Below are positions 20,690 through 32,972 of a stretch of 64,000 nucleotides of DNA, piece by piece. The stretch covers positions 24,105,131 through 24,169,130 of the forward strand of contig NC_092795.1 in NCBI RefSeq assembly GCF_918797505.1. Direction: 5' to 3'. The position numbers were made by a program, and so were the translations under genes. The first letter of the stretch is position 1. Each line of letters opens with the position of its first letter. The notes beneath the pieces were generated by a model. It made no database searches. It worked only from the letters and a program-made list of their open reading frames with translations, and was not told where the DNA came from. The stretch is from Bemisia tabaci. Lineage: Eukaryota > Arthropoda > Insecta > Hemiptera > Aleyrodidae.

Positions 20690-23600
20690 GCCGTGGTGCC
20701 GTGGTTTTCAAATAAAACTTTCGAAATTAAAGTTGTATTCAATGTAAAATTGTGTTTACTCTATTCCTATGGATCTCAAATAGATGACAGTAAGAAAAAA
20801 TTATCTTCATGGGAGTACACTCTAATTGAAGTAAGTCAGTTTCCTTGAATAAACCGTCTCGAGAAAATCAGGCCTTGTTTTTTAAAATCTGGGACATGTT
20901 TTGAAAACTTGAGCAGTATTTTTTCATAATGCTTTCCGGTTATAATATGATACTATTGGTGTCATGTTGATATCAGCTTACAAACAGTGCGTGGGCATAA
21001 TGTAACTTGGGTTGTCAGTTTAATTGAAAATCTTTGCTTGAAAGCTGTAAAATCTACCTAATGAAGGAAATTGATAAGTTGCCTCTGTTCTCTCCCGAAA
21101 TTTGGGGGAAAAAATTATTTGAATTTTTTAAAAAAAAAACATGAATGGACGGTGAATACGTTAAAATGAGTTGAAATACCGCGCGTTACTTTCTAATTTT
21201 GTTATTCTCGTACTGTATGCCCTGTTTATTTTACTGATTCTGAAGAAACATAGGAGCTATTATTCCAGGTGTCCTTAAATCGGTCAACATATATGTTTTC
21301 TCTGCAAACATTTTAAATCAAAACTGAAATTCATGGGATTCTATTCCCGGTTTTAAAATTGGAATAATTCCGAAGATAATATTACATCATGCATAAGGGA
21401 TACGTATAAAAACAAAGCTAAAAGAAAAATAATTATTTGAATAAAATTTTGATTACTGTTTCAGAGAACAGGTGCTTGGAGAGCACAGAATTAATGTAAT
21501 TACTCTCAGTGTCATCTGCTTGATACTCTACTAAAATAACCATAGGTGAACTTGGCTTTGTCAATCATTTGGTGACAAATCAGGGCTCTCCATGAAAATA
21601 ATTCCAGGTAGATAAAAAGTGGATGTATCGAAAACGTAAATATAATTTAGAGGTTGTGCGATCTTTGGATCAAAATATACTGCAATTTCAACAACTTGGA
21701 TCTAATATACGTAATAAAATTGGGAGCCCTTGTAATTTAATAGATTCGTACTTTTTGCTGATTTCTCTCTCTTTTTTAACTGTAAAAAGCACTAGTTTAG
21801 TGAATGCACTGAAAATTGTTTTTGATATACACTCAGTTATCTGTGAGATTTATTTTTGTTCAAGACATTTTTCTAATACATTTGGTATCAGTGCAATATG
21901 TTCTCTTGGAATTTGCCCTTCGAGAATTCTTTGTGTGAGCGTTTCAACCGAATGGAAACAAAAAGTATTTTTAGTTAATTTAGAGATATATTAATACTTG
22001 TTGATAATACTTATTTTAAAAGGTATTTTTGCATATCATGAATAAAAAGCGGCTTGTGTACTTAAATAGGGTATCGCTGAGTTTATTCAAATGTTAGATT
22101 TAGGCCAATGCTGTAATTTTCATCAATTTTCTTTTCTGACCTTCACAAGACTCGAATGAAATCATAAATACTACATTTAATTGTAAGATATTGTATCTGT
22201 TAGCATTAATCAGTATCAATCTGTTTCTTGTATGGCTTATTTTATTTTTCCTCCTAAATATAATCAATTTCGTCTGAAAACATATTCCAGCAGTTGTATG
22301 AGTTTTGCCTGGAAAAATTCTCAAAACTTCCCCTGCTAAATTGCATTAAACATTTTTTTTAAACTTCCCAAGGCCTTGAGGTGTTTTTTATAAATTCGAC
22401 CTGCTTGGAAAACTGGCTTATAATTTCTCTGACAATGTCACTAGTAATGCGTATAGAATATTGAAAAAGCCGGCTGTTGTGTATGAGATTGTGGCAATAT
22501 AGCTCATCATTTCTGAAACTTCATCCTGAAAAGTATTTAAAAAATAGGTACTTTTCAGCAATGGTTAGCAACTGATAAGAACGGTACCTTCATGGCAAAT
22601 TACTTTTAATTTCTCTCCATTGATAATTGATTGTCTAAGCAAAATAAATACTTTTATTACTCTTGTTTTAGGTTATAAAGTAACGACAATACTATTTTTA
22701 GAACATAGCTATTCTTAGAGCCTATGCACTAACATTCAAAGATCATCCTCTCCCTGCTAATCCCTTGAATTGACCAACAATTACACAATGCCTACAAATG
22801 TTTTTCCCCCCTTGACCGCTGCATTTGACTGATTATGTGAAAAAAATCATCGGCTTTCCCCCAATGTCAGCCTGTTTTTGTTTTTTTCTTAAATTTAAGA
22901 TTGTGTTTTTACGCGGTATGAATGTCTTTTGGTTTTGAAAAAAAAAACCAATGGGAGAGTTGGGTTGTCTATTTCAACAGTTTTCGCTCGGTTTTAGAGG
23001 AACCTATTATAAGAGAGACAATTTTTGGATTTTGGATTTATGGCCTGGAGCGTTCTCTCTTTTGTCGTAGTTCACTTGACACTTAAAAATCACTCTTCTC
23101 GTGCTTTCGGATAAAAAAATACTTTCTCCGCTGTTAAGATTTTACTGATAGTTTATGATTGTTAAAGATATTTTTTGATAATTTTTGTTGTGAATTTCTA
23201 TTTGCTTGTTGATTCGATTTGTTTGATGCGATGTCTCTTCATGTTTCATTCCAGCTAATTTGGTAGTTTGTGTGTTTCGTCTTTCTATTCTGAAAAGATC
23301 TGGTGTACATCTTAACTTCCATAGTTTTCCAATCAAAATGTTTGTTTTAGCGATTTAAAACACATCAGCACAAAGACGGAATCCCTGATTATTACGGTTG
23401 AGCGGCATGGTAGTCTTTATGCTAGAGGATACAGTAACAACTAACGTTCAAATAGTAATCATCCAAAATTGTATGGTCCCAGTTATGAAAGCAATGAGTT
23501 AATGTTGTGTAAACTATTTTACAAGTACTTATTAAATCACCTGACAACAGTTTTTTCTGTAACTTTTTAAGACTCATTTTTTATTCATAGGCAACAGAAT

Positions 23601-24709
23601 AAGAGACTAGCTGCTACAATTCTTTTGATATTCTGAAAGTACTTAAATTTCTGCCTCATAATCTGTCGCTATGATAATCCCAAAAAATATTTAGCGATTA
23701 GAAGCACCTTCTAAATGGTATAATGCAAGTTTACCACTTCCTCAGTCTATATTTGAGACTTACCTCTAAGTTAATAGAATGTAAGAGGTAAAAATATATT
23801 GGAAATCTACCCTAAATTAACACCATTCCTTGAATCTTTTGAATGTTTAGTTACCGTATTTGTTTTGTTTTTTGTTCTTTCATTTAATTTTTATAATTTT
23901 TTCCATTTTTCTCACTCCTCGTTTTGAGCGAGGAGTATCGAGTGCGTCTAGTCATTGATCTCGCACAGTTGCTAATTCGATTTAAAAATTATTAAAATTA
24001 TTACTCTTTTGTAGCTAAATTTTAATAGTTTTTTCATCGAACAACTATGCCTTATATTTAAGCTCCCATAGATAAGTTAAGATATATTTTAATTAAAATA
24101 ATTGTACATTAGTTGTAATCTTACCATTTTTATCGTAATGTCATAAATAGAGGTGATAATTATAGTCATTGTCCGATCGATTATTTTGTTGTTGTTTCAT
24201 GTACTTAGTACAATATTAATGTAGCCATGTTATCTAACAAATAAATAACATTATGATAATTGTTTTCTTTATTTATTTCTAGAATCTTGGATACTTAATA
24301 AAGGAGGAAAGTGACTAATTAGATTTCTTCATACTTAGTTTGATGGAGAACGGTTTGTCATATTTTACCTTGTGTACCTGTCGGAAAGTTTTCTTGGAAA
24401 ATAATTTCTACGTAGTTAATAAAAAAAAGGAGAATATTTTATCGAAATAAATTTGCCAACGTTCATATGTAATAGGTATATGTAATATATTATGTTTTTC
24501 TATGTTTCTATGTTCTTCTTAGCTCGGTAAAATACGTATTGATTTTTGGTCTTATTTTTAAGCAAATTCTGCTTCCTCCCGCCTTTTAGACCCTCTCAAA
24601 CGTAACATGATGTCAAATGAAGCAAAAATGGAATAAGGGAAAAAGTAATCAATGATGATTTAGGCCTGCATCTACTATGGATCCTTCGAGCAAAAAAGGC
24701 AAAATATTA
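20690..24709 (+). other. AT-rich, transposon-poor stretch, possibly 3' UTR
   Basis: Four kilobases with no exon, no MITE and no RNA gene that I recognise, unlike the rest of the window. It has many ATTTA motifs, an ATTTATTT at 24270-24277 and a small hairpin (arms ACTCCTCG and CGAGGAGT, 23914-23936). It could be a long neuronal 3' UTR of stoned-B or simply intergenic DNA. Confidence 0.4.
20711..20716 (+). terminator. Possible proximal poly(A) signal of stoned-B
   Basis: AATAAA lies only 22 bp after the stop codon, followed by T/G-rich sequence. It would give a very short 3' UTR. More AATAAA motifs lie further on, for example around 24239, so distal ends are possible. Confidence 0.4.
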
Positions 24710-25331
24710 CAATGGGCCTGTTGCAAACTTTTGCTAGAGCAAAACTAAGAGTTGTTTCTTATAGATAAAGCCTCAAAAATCACGATGAGCGCATCGGCAA
24801 AGTCTGAAATGCACTCATAACTTCATAATCTGCGTAAGAAATTTGCGTTTTTTTGAGCTTCCCGCTTCAAAAACGATACTACGGCACAGGTGAACATTTT
24901 GTTAGAGGAGTCCCTTCACCGTCGGCAATATTTATCATGGCCGACGCTTGCGCAGTTCCGCGAGTAATTCGAGGAGAGTTCAAGGTCAATCAGGGTGGGC
25001 GAGGAAAATATGAACGTGAACACGCCAATTGTTATCTGGTCTAATCCTGTTCAGGTGTTATCTCGTCCCATCACACGTGTTTTGGTGGATTGGCGTCGGC
25101 CATGATGAATATTGCCGACGATGGAACGACTACTCTAATAAAATGTTCACCTGTGCCGTAGTATCGTTTTTGAAGCGGGAAGCTAAAAAAAAACGCAAAT
25201 TTCTTACGCAGATTATGAAGTTATGAGTGCATTTCAGACTTTGCCGATGCGCTCATCGTGATTTTTAAGGCATTATCTATAAGAAACATCTCTTAATTTT
25301 GCTCTAGCAAAAGTTTGCAACAGGCCCATTG
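24710..25331. mobile_element. CAATGGGCC-ended foldback element
   Basis: The arms of about 235 bp run from CAATGGGCCTGTTGCAAAC at the left to its complement at the right. They are nearly identical, and the middle (24946-25094) is single copy. It is non-coding. A degenerate end of the same family lies near 43870-43962. No target duplication is evident. Confidence 0.8.
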
Positions 25332-26049
25332 AATGAAAGGTTAACTTCTGGAATCACAATTTATTTCGGAAAATATTTGAAGAAATAAACCACAAATGAG
25401 TAAAAAATCAAATAGCCTACGAAGTTATGAATATGCAATTTGCATTACCCAAGAGTTAATACATTTGCTTCCGAGCGCCGCGCCGTGTTGAAGCATTCGA
25501 AAAGCATTATCATTAGAGGTATAATGTTTCATATTTTATAGAGCACTGAATCATTTTGAGATGAATGGTCATTGAAGGGATTAATATAGTTTAAACAAGG
25601 CAAACATGGGCCAAAATGTTACCATAATATCTCGCCGACATTCTCAAAGCATCCATCTCAACAAAAATGAGTCCATCAATCAGGCTTTCTATCAAAAAGA
25701 ACAAAATTGGCTTCATGCCTACGGAGAATTCAGAGGTAATGCCTGAGCTAATATGTTCAGATACATCGATGACAACATGCGAAAACGTATGTTTCCATTA
25801 CAACGCTTTTTTCAAAATATCCAATGCAAAAAAAAGCAAGGAAAAAAAACTCAAACTGTCTCCTTGAGGCTCTCTAAGAATATTTCTGAATGCGTGAATA
25901 AGTTTATGGACAATTTAGGGAAATCTTTTGATAAGTTTCCTTTAAAAAAATAAAATAGACACGGAGCGTAATCGAAGACATATTTTTCGATAAGAGTCAT
26001 CGATTTTTTTCCTAATAGGAGAAAATGGTACCAAATTTTCGCTGACAAA
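25332..26049. other. Intergenic, nothing recognised
   Basis: AT-rich DNA with short chance reading frames. I see no element or gene. Confidence 0.5.
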
Positions 26050-26275
26050 CACTGGAAAAAAACACATTGGATCTAGAGTCCAGACTCTTGAAAACATTGA
26101 CAAGAAAAATTATTTTGACTCAATCGGATTTTTGCTTGAATCAAAACGAAACTCGCCTAAATTAAGAGGATTGGTTCTTAATTTAAGCTAGATTCTGATT
26201 GAATCAAGAGTACTTTTTCTTGTCGATGTTTTTAAGAGTCTGGACTCTAGATCCAATGTGTTTTTTTTTCCAGTG
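26050..26275. mobile_element. CACTGG-family foldback MITE, copy 3
   Basis: A 226-bp intact copy with CACTGGAAAAAAACAC and GTGTTTTTTTTTCCAGTG ends and AA on both flanks. It is complementary throughout, with small differences in the centre. Confidence 0.9.
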
Positions 26276-26379
26276 AAGTATTAATTTCCAAAATTATTTA
26301 TAAAGTTTATTCCTCTAAATTTTCAAAAACAGTGGATTATATCGGCATACAACCCCATTAAAGAAAATACATTTAAATA

Positions 26380-26463
26380 TTATAAGGAAAAAATCCAATG
26401 TCTATCGGGAGAAATGTGGCAATATCCGAATGTTCATACGGCGATTCTCCGCATCACGGCAGT
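26380..26463. mobile_element. GCCGTGC-family MITE, right half only
   Basis: The sequence from GAAATGTGGCAATATCCGAA through TTCATACGGCG to CACGGCAG matches the right end of the family (compare 40540-40604). The left half is not visible, so this is a fragment. Confidence 0.65.
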
Positions 26464-26932
26464 ACATCATCTCACCACGAGCCGCGTATGTGCCACACGA
26501 GAGTACACGCGCATTCCGTCATCCCTTGCGCGGTAGGGTTCACGCTCACCCCCCAGGACCTGAGTCTCCGACGTTACTGGTGCTGGTGCAAGTTTCCTGG
26601 TGCTACCTTAGATTCCGTCCCGTCCGCATCCACCCCTGAAATGAACCTCCCTCTGGCGGAAGGACCCGCAGTTTCTCGGCCACCGTACACCCTCAGCCTG
26701 ACTGCGCGCGCCCCCGACCATCGATTTTATCACACCAACGATACCTACCGATCGCGGGGCAAAGTTGTCCTATTGAGTCCTCTGGCTTTTACGCTATGTT
26801 GTTATATATTTATATTTATGGTCCACTTCTCGATCACCTCTTCTCATTAGTGTTTTTTTGACTCGTGTTTGTTCGTCGCGCAAGTGTTAGGGTTTCAAGT
26901 GACTGATGAACACGTTCGACCGCCTATTTTCT
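26464..26932 (+). other. GC-rich island, possible 5' exon or promoter
   Basis: This stretch is far richer in G+C and CpG than its surroundings. After it, at 26933, comes a full-consensus GTAAGT. A 150-codon frame (26398-26850) starts inside a transposon fragment and has no recognisable domain, so I do not call it a gene. A non-coding first exon of a downstream + strand gene would fit. Confidence 0.25.
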
Positions 26933-27100
26933 GTAAGTCATCGCCCCTTTTCATTTTGCCACGATCGTTTTTATTATTTACTCGCACTCTGCTCGCCTTA
27001 AGGTGATACGTGCTTTGCTCGTGAATTATAGCTGGGAGTCCGGAAAGTTCAATCGGGATAAGCTGCTACCGAGCGAGGCTCTCATGAATTTTCAATCTCG

Positions 27101-27143
<43 letters not shown>

Positions 27144-28967
27144 AAAAATTAAACATGCAGTTTTATATTCTCGAAGAAGAAAAAAAATTGAGTAGGCGAC
27201 GTCTTAAAATTTGTTGTAAGACTGCTACTGGTGACTTTTCTTCGGGAAAGTTCCCTGAAAGAGGGGGATCTCGAACAGGTATTATATTCATTTACGGTCT
27301 CCGAAAGTTTTAGGTTTGAAAAATAAATCATTCCAGTTATTTAGTTTTACACGCTTTAAAAATAATAAAAAAAAATATTCGTGGGCATTTAAAAATTTTG
27401 ATTTGAATCTGCTGCGAGTTTTTTTTTCTAGAGATTTGAAATGCTCCCTCACCCTTTATGAAGCTTTTCAGAAAATGTTCCATTGAAAAGTTGGTAGGTT
27501 GTGTAGAAATATTGAAAAAAACGAGGTCGTGAGGGTTTTAAAATGTCACAAACATTGTTCAATGCTAGTTTTGATAAATTAAAAAGTTAGGCTATCTAAG
27601 TCTTGACACATTTGATTTTCAAAAATGAGGCTATAGCAATAGGCACGTATGGACCATCTTAATATCACAGCTGAAATTACGGATATTTAGGATACTCTGA
27701 AGGTATCAGGTGATTTTCTTGCTTCTGCTGCCAATAATCCATCATTTCCATCACACAATTGTGAATATTTCAAAAAATATCCAAGTTAGCAAGTATTTAA
27801 AATGTTACTACTCGTAAGGGCTATCGAAGGGCTTGAGAATAATTAATAGGCTGGCGATTACCATTGCTGATTGATTCTGTCATTCCGAATATTAAGCCAT
27901 CAAAATCTTGACATATTTGTAATATTAAAATTTCTGGTAGCTTACTCGATATAAAGGGTTCCTCATAAGAATCATTACTAGAATTTTATATTCTTTCTTC
28001 TGAAAATGTATGAAGACCAAATCAAAATTTGTTTACTGGAAATTCTAAATGATCCGAAGTTTGTTTTAGCATATAATTTCAAAATTTTTGTGGGGATAAA
28101 ATCTGTCAAGTAGCTCCAAGGATTTTCCATTGTAATTCTACTGTTGTTAACAGAATTGCATTATTAATTGGTTACTCGGCATGCCTCTCAATATTTGATT
28201 AGCTGTTTTCTTTTCGTGAGGGAACACGGTCGGAAGGGATAAATAAGTATTGGCTCTCCTGATGATCATATCCTGCGCTGTCTCATCGCACAAATAGGAT
28301 TAATTTTGCATAGTTTTTTTTTTTCTAATTACCTACGGAAACGGATCTGAATATATTGTTTTAATTACTTGCGTCTGTTGTTTACGTGATAGGTAGATAG
28401 GTTCATCAATGTCCCTTAACATTATCAATGAAACTGACTATGATCACCTAACAAATCAAAGTATAATATATTTAGTTTAATTAAATACCCAAGTTTTATT
28501 GAGGTAAATAAGTTAAGGATCTAAAATGGGGTTTATGTTTTTAAACAACTTTCACAACGAAGTTTAGCGATGGATTATTGGGTTGAATCGCTTACAGCCT
28601 CTTTCGGGCAATAAAAAAAGGTCAAGCTCCAAACATCCATAGGAAAAGGTGAAAATACGTGTGCCTCAATAGTTCAAGGCCCGGATTGAACATTTTGACG
28701 ATCCATTTCATTGCTACTAAAAACTCTCGTAACCCAGCATTAAACTGCTAAAGTTCATCGTGCCTATACCATACACAATTTATGATCTGTATCGAACTTC
28801 TCGCATGGAACTTTCCAACATTGTTTTAGCCGATTGGTGGATAAATCTCCTGTGGAATTTGAAGGAAAAGTCTACTCGAGGCTGATTCTTGAAAATCTAT
28901 CCCCAAAACGTTTCTTTTAATTTTGTGGAGATCATTATTTGCGCTCAATGGGTTTATGCCTGTCTAT
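26933..28967. other. Intergenic or intronic, nothing recognised
   Basis: Mostly AT-rich. It includes a 35-bp T-run near 27105-27139. No coding segment or transposon is recognised. Confidence 0.5.
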
Positions 28968-29221
28968 TCGGCCGTGCCAAGGAAAAGCGCCGTATGAGCC
29001 TCCAGATGTTGCCAAGTTTCCTGCGATAAATACCGAAAGTACTGGGGAGATTGTGAATGTTAGTTTCTCAAATTTTCTGACAGTTTTGTTTGCAATTTTA
29101 TCTAAAATATCTGAAAATTTCAAGGAAAAATACGCGTGAAATTTCTCAAAAACACTGGTTTTATCAAGGGAAATTTGGCAACTCCCGAATGTTCATACGA
29201 CGTTTTTTCTCAGCACGGCAG
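28968..29221. mobile_element. GCCGTGC-family MITE, full copy
   Basis: The ends are GGCCGTGCCAAGGAAAAGCG and the inverted AGCACGGCAG. Both arms share the GTATGA...TTGCCAA...TTTCC block of the family. The element is about 254 bp and non-coding. Confidence 0.8.
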
Positions 29222-31070
29222 TGTAAGACGGATAAGTGATGAGCAGGGTCATTAAAATATATTATGCAGTACTTTTTGTAAAATTCGCTTATTTAGGCAA
29301 AGGGGTTGAAGTATGTTTCACGGTCACGTATGAAAGGTGGACGATCCTAAACTCGGCGTTACGTAACGAGCCTAACTTAAAACAGTTGTTTTATTTTCTG
29401 GGGGAGAGAGATTCGCGGAGAACGATTCTCTTTCAAAGGAATCCATAAAATGAGGTAGGATGTGGCATTTTGCGTAGCCTTCCGTAATTTTAGCAGTCTT
29501 AGCTAACGTTCCGAGTGTGTAACGAGAGAAATGGGAAGAGAAAGAGGGAGAAAGCGGTACTTGAACCCCTTAAACATCCCCTACCGCAGGTGTGAGGAAT
29601 GCTGAACAAGGCGGTTAGACGCTTCAGTCACTAGAAATGAGTTGGTGGTTAGCCAAGGCCGAGAAACGTCACGAATCTGTGTCATGCAGCATGTTCTCAT
29701 CCAGGAGGAAAGACGCACAGATTTAAATATTAAGGCGGAGATGTATCAGGGAAAAGATTGCTAGGGGTTATCTCCTAAAATTGTGGTGCTACTCCAATTT
29801 GTTGGATGATATGGACATATTCAATTGACTGTGGAACTATCGCAACATTTGGGTTGGTAACCTAATGTATTGGGGTACTACCACAACAAGTATCAAGCAA
29901 CCGATTTACGGCCAAAAGCATAGATTTTTACCTTCGATGATAAACGAATTTCAGCGCTCTTGAGAACATCGGGTTTAAATTTGAAATCATAATTTGCGTC
30001 ATTAATAAGCTTATATGCAGTTGGAACGAATTGTTCCTAAGCCAGCAAAGTATTGCAGCGTCGATAAACTTTGTCGACCCCTCCCCCTCCCTCATTAATG
30101 GTTCTCAAACTTTGGAGTCCTCTAAGAAAACAACGAAAAATGATTTGCTTAAATATACACATGAACAGTGGTTTAAGAGATTTTTCTCGAAAGTTTACGA
30201 ATTTTACCGGAGTGTTTTTTTAAAAACCGTTACTGCTAGGAGTTGAAATTGGAGCTGCGTATCTTTCGATTTTAGCCATTGGTATATCTCGTGACGTCAT
30301 CTCGACCAACCATCGACTCGGTCGTAACGAGCACACATCAGCTCGTAAGCAAACCTGATTTTGTGAGTTTCGAGTCCTTGAAACTTGCTCTTGGACGGTT
30401 CGTGGTGTCCGATCCCATCAATAAAAAGTGCTAACGATGCCGGAAAGTCCTTCAGGGATTCGACGCGCGGATCGAATTGGGTTAGGAAGGGCAGGCGAGA
30501 CCCGTTCGGTGCCCGCTCCAAAGTCGTAACAAATGAGGATGGAACCAGTAAGGCGAACCCTCTGGAAGAAAAGGTGGGAGAGAGGGGGAGGGGGGGTTGA
30601 TGCGGAGCACGTGAGTCAAGTACGTGAAAATCGAATCGAAAAAAGTACAATGCTTAAGCCGAGGGCCCCGGATCGATGGGGACGTAAAGAGTCGCTTTTG
30701 ACTGCATTATTAGCAAGCACAATCAAAAGTGGGTTAGGCAAATGCTGCCGGGCTCCATCCGCCTCTATTTCCTGCTCTAATGGAGTTCCTGCCTCCCGCA
30801 AGGCCGGTGGATTTGCCATTCGACCGCCTTGGCTCATGAAAAATTTCGCGGAGAACACGGCGGTGTTACTGTTTTTGTCTAAAGTCAGCTTCTGAGCTTT
30901 CTATCATTTCTCGAGGTTGAGATCGTAGCCAGCATTGCATTTAAAACGTTGGTTTTAGATTGTGATTGCGTCTTTGTGTCGTAACACTTCATTTTCCATC
31001 ACGATCGTTCTTAAATGCGTCTGTAAGTTGCAAAGTCCAAATGACAATTAAGAGTAACAAGAGTCGTATT
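29222..31070. other. Intergenic with GC-rich island at 30300-30860
   Basis: The first kilobase holds a weak tRNA-like segment (about 29565-29640, minus strand). The part at 30300-30860 is GC-rich with G-runs (30586-30597). Open frames here on both strands have no recognisable domain. Confidence 0.4.
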
Positions 31071-31220
31071 CTGCCGTGCCAAGGGAAAACGCCGCATGAG
31101 CCTTTAGACGTTGCCAAATTCCCTTCGATAAATCACGAATGTAGGGGAATATTTATAAACATTCTTCTTCCGATTTTTCAGAGAATTTTGTTGATAATTA
31201 GATCTGTATAGTCTAAAAAA
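31071..31220. mobile_element. GCCGTGC-family MITE, left part
   Basis: It starts CTGCCGTGCCAAGGGAAAAC and follows the family through TTGCCAAATTCCCTTCGATA. The right arm is missing and a CAGGGCCGG-family copy follows shortly after. Confidence 0.75.
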
Positions 31221-31235
31221 TATTGATAACTTTCC

Positions 31236-31821
31236 TCCAAGGCCTTCCATTCATAAGAAATGAACGAAAAAATTATGAAAGAACAAACACAAAATTCGGT
31301 TTAATGATTTTAACTTCCGCCGCCGCGCCGCGCCGACCGCACCGTGTTTGGCGCAATGCGTGAAGTATTCACGCGGTCTTTTAGGCGCTATGCGTTTCAC
31401 GCTGACCAAAGTGACCGCACTGTGTTTGATGCAATGCGTGAAGTATTCGTGCAGTCTTGTAGGCGCTAATATGTGTTACATGCCGATTGCCGCGCCGAGG
31501 GCTTCTCCTTTTCATCTCAAGTCCTCGTCATCATTTCTCCCTAAGTCCAGGTTCCAGGCCAATCTGTGTGGTTGGTTCCTCTCTTAACTCGACTAAATAA
31601 AGGTGCTGTCTCTTATATCACTGAAATACGACAAAATTAGGAATTACTATACTCTCAGAAAATGAGAGATTTTGTAGCCTTTTCTCGTTTGTAATTTTTC
31701 TTTCTAAATCCGATTTTTTTTTATACCTACATTTAAAAAAAAAAAATTGCAAAATTTGCCGCTCCCCAGATTTGCCGCCATGGGCCGCGGCCCATGTGGC
31801 CACCCCCTTAATCCGGCCCTG
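31236..31821. mobile_element. CAGGGCCGG hAT-like MITE, left-truncated copy
   Basis: The right end is GGGCCGCGGCCCATG, then AATCCGGCCCTG, as in the intact copy at 44151-45031. It contains two 78-bp tandem units with GCAATGCGTGAAGTATTC. The left terminus is absent. Confidence 0.8.
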
Positions 31822-32744
31822 ACTACCAGTAAAAGCAAATATAGCTCCATCATTTTTATAAGAGTGGTCATAAACATTGCCGTTGCCTAAACATTACAGC
31901 AGCGTTGCTCAGCGACTAGAATGCCATTGCTCTAAATCTGACAGAGAGGTGGATACAATGTAAATTCAGTCGACCGCTCTGTCAGAATATCAGCTTGCGA
32001 CGTTCGCAGAGTTACGACCGGGAGGCTAGCGCTTTCATGCCGGCGGAATGGCTCACTAAGTCCGTTTCCGTTTTCAAGTGACAACCGAACTAATCCATGC
32101 ATTTTAGATTAAATGGATTTCCACGGAACGAACGCCGGCCGCGGCGCACAATAACGGCTGGAAAGACTCCAGGCAACGTTAATGAAGCCACGCTCATTAC
32201 TCCGCGTTTATACACCGCTTCTTTGAACCATTAAACATTCGAAATCAACAACGGATCCTTATCTTGAAGCCCTAACCTTTTCGGAAAATGACCTCGTAAA
32301 TTTCCAATTTCACTTGAGAGCAGGCTCCGAGCTGCGGAATGGACGGGTTCCTTCAAACAAAACATGACCGTGCTTCAATTGAACATCATTTTGCAATTTG
32401 GACTTACGAATTTCTGGCTCATCGGTAAAAACAATTATGTGCCCAGGGAAATTAACGGTGCACACGGTGGTTTGAACTGAGCCTGAAATTGTAGTTCCTA
32501 ATTGGGAAATGTAGTCCAACTATAACCTAACGTAACCTAATGAAGAGGTACACACACAAATTGAGACTCTCTGTCTCTATTAGTATCTCGACGAGGTGGA
32601 TTATTTACCCTGCGGAATCAACATTCAAGGATGGGCAGGAAACTTCCAGAGCCTCACGTCGGCTGGAGTCTCCGGTCAAGCGGTGTTTTGAACGAGTTAA
32701 GCAAACGAGAGGATTATTTGTAAAACAAGTGGTTTTTTGTGTTT
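31822..32744. other. Intergenic, small repeat at 32370-32515
   Basis: A stretch at 32370-32515 resembles the small inverted repeat in stoned-B intron 1, with ATTTCTGGCTCATCGGTAAA near its start and TAGTTCCTAATTGGG near its end. A GC-rich patch lies at 32000-32170. Otherwise I see nothing. Confidence 0.45.
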
Positions 32745-32972
32745 TACTGGAAAAAAAACTCATTGGATCTAGAGTCCAGACTCTTAAAAACATCGACAAG
32801 AAAAAGTACTCTTGATTCAATCAGAATCTAGCTTAAATAAGAACCAAGCCTCTTAATTTAAGCGGATTTTGTTTTGATTCAAGCAAAAATCCGATTGAAT
32901 CAGGAGTATTTTTTCTTGTCAATGTTTTCAAGAGTCTGGACTCTAGATCCAATGTGTTTTTTTTTTCCAGTG
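32745..32972. mobile_element. CACTGG-family foldback MITE, copy 4
   Basis: A 228-bp copy with ends TACTGGAAAAAAAACTC and TTTTTTTTTTCCAGTG. The arms carry GGATCTAGAGTCCAGACTC and its complement. The first base is changed, and the flanks (TT, AG) no longer match. Confidence 0.85.

Noticed and set aside
26398..26850. 150-codon plus-strand frame in a GC-rich island
   Set aside because: The ATG lies in a transposon fragment and the peptide has no family signature; GC-rich DNA has few stop codons.
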